Below, piece after piece: positions 11,878 to 12,644 of a stretch of DNA of 12,644 bases (position 1 is its first letter; every line of letters starts with the position of its first letter). The position numbers were made by a program, and so were the translations under genes. The DNA is from Desulfuromonadaceae bacterium UBA2294. GTDB lineage: Bacteria; Desulfobacterota; Desulfuromonadia; Desulfuromonadales; UBA2294. The DNA is taken from assembly GCA_002345625.1 (NCBI GenBank), contig DDWE01000030.1, forward strand, positions 1-12,644, in the 5' to 3' direction. Under the pieces are notes generated by a model, which was given only the letters and a program-made list of their open reading frames with translations, ran no database searches and had not been told where the DNA came from.

Positions 11878-12644
11878 ATGTTTGACAATCTCAGTGAAAA
11901 GTTCGACGCGGTTTTTCGCAAGTTACGCGGTCACGGGCGGCTGAGTGAGGAGAACATTCAGGAGGCGCTGCGCGAAGTTCGTCTGGCTCTGCTTGAAGCG
12001 GATGTCAATTTTCGTGTTGTTAAGGACTTTATTGCTGCCGTGCGTGAGCGTGCGGTCGGGCAGGAGGTTCTTGGTAGCCTGACCCCGGCGCAGCAGGTGG
12101 TGAAAATCGTTCGGGACGAGCTCGGCAACCTGATGGGCGCCGGTGCGGATCACACCTTGGCACTGCATGCCAAACCGCCCGTTCCGATCATGCTCTGTGG
12201 TTTGCAGGGAGCCGGTAAGACAACCACCTGTGGCAAGCTGGCGCTGCGCCTGCGACGTGAAAAGCGCAGTCCTCTACTGGTTCCGGCCGATATCTACCGA
12301 CCGGCAGCGATTGAACAGCTGAAGACTCTCGGCCGGCAGCTTGAAATACCGGTCTTTGATACCCCGTCCGGTCTCGATCCGGTGGCAATCTGTGAGCAGG
12401 CACGACGCTTTGCCGAGCTCAATGGTTACGACACCCTTATTCTTGATACGGCCGGCAGATTGCATATCGATGATACGCTGATGCTGGAGTTGCAGCGTAT
12501 TGTTCAGGCGTTGACGCCGCAGGAGATCCTGTTTGTCGCCGATGCCATGACCGGCCAGGATGCGGTGACGGTTGCCGAAAAATTTAATCTTGATCTTGCC
12601 ATCAGCGGCGTGGTCCTGACCAAGATGGATGGCGATGCCCGCGG
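11878..12644 (+). CDS. ffh: Signal recognition particle GTPase Ffh (3' truncated by window end)
   Basis: Ffh binds 4.5S RNA and hydrophobic signal sequences of nascent proteins and docks them at the membrane with FtsY. The visible 255 complete codons cover the N domain (helical, with LREVRLALLEADVNF) and much of the G domain. The G domain shows P-loop GLQGAGKTTT at 108-117, DIYRPAAIEQL, DTAGRL and, near the end, TKMDGD. The rest of the G domain and the methionine-rich M domain lie beyond the window. The reading frame is open to the last base, so this is a window truncation and not a pseudogene. ATG 11878 gives the canonical MFDNLSEKF start. No strong Shine-Dalgarno is seen (only GGACG nearby). 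Confidence 0.97.
   Translation, partial: MFDNLSEKFDAVFRKLRGHGRLSEENIQEALREVRLALLEADVNFRVVKDFIAAVRERAVGQEVLGSLTPAQQVVKIVRDELGNLMGAGADHTLALHAKPPVPIMLCGLQGAGKTTTCGKLALRLRREKRSPLLVPADIYRPAAIEQLKTLGRQLEIPVFDTPSGLDPVAICEQARRFAELNGYDTLILDTAGRLHIDDTLMLELQRIVQALTPQEILFVADAMTGQDAVTVAEKFNLDLAISGVVLTKMDGDAR

Overview
The window looks like a chromosomal segment of a Desulfuromonadales/Geobacterales-type bacterium (Desulfobacterota). The reasons are a large multiheme c-type cytochrome locus with 21 and 8 heme sites, System II cytochrome c maturation genes (resB-ccsA) beside it, an NHL-repeat lipoprotein, a large outer-membrane beta-barrel, and -24/-12 (sigma-54) promoter motifs ahead of three transcription units. 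Genus cannot be fixed from the sequence. Base composition is mixed: one sampled line of purE is about 72% GC and one of ccsA about 47%.

Layout. (1) 1-600: a heptanucleotide-repeat patch, then purE with its Shine-Dalgarno in a hairpin loop. (2) 601-3174: a leader with a strong sigma-54 motif, then resB and ccsA, the two halves of a CcsBA cytochrome c synthase. (3) 3175-7196: a second sigma-54 motif whose predicted start falls at the foot of a 56-nt stem-loop, then a structured leader and three same-strand genes: a 21-heme-site secreted cytochrome, a six-bladed NHL lipoprotein and an 8-heme secreted protein with an N-terminal non-heme domain. (4) 7197-9823: a third sigma-54 motif, a 774-residue predicted outer-membrane beta-barrel, and a strong intrinsic terminator. 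(5) 9835-12644: housekeeping genes: a TrmN6-like methyltransferase; on the minus strand a small membrane protein overlapping a DUF721/DciA-like gene; a DUF3343 protein; and ffh, which runs off the window end behind a near-consensus sigma-70 promoter.

How it may work together (inference). CcsBA attaches heme to the exported cytochromes. The 8-heme and 21-heme proteins could carry electrons across the periplasm and beyond, the beta-barrel could span the outer membrane as in porin-cytochrome conduits, and the NHL lipoprotein could be a scaffold. All three promoters of this block carry sigma-54 motifs, so maturation and conduit genes may form one RpoN regulon answering to an activator encoded elsewhere. 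The composition differs from the classical triads I know (MtrCAB, OmbB-OmaB-OmcB), which makes this block the best candidate for something under-described. There is no gene-free stretch longer than 300 bases; the largest gaps are 7197-7449 and 3175-3376, and both hold regulatory structure.
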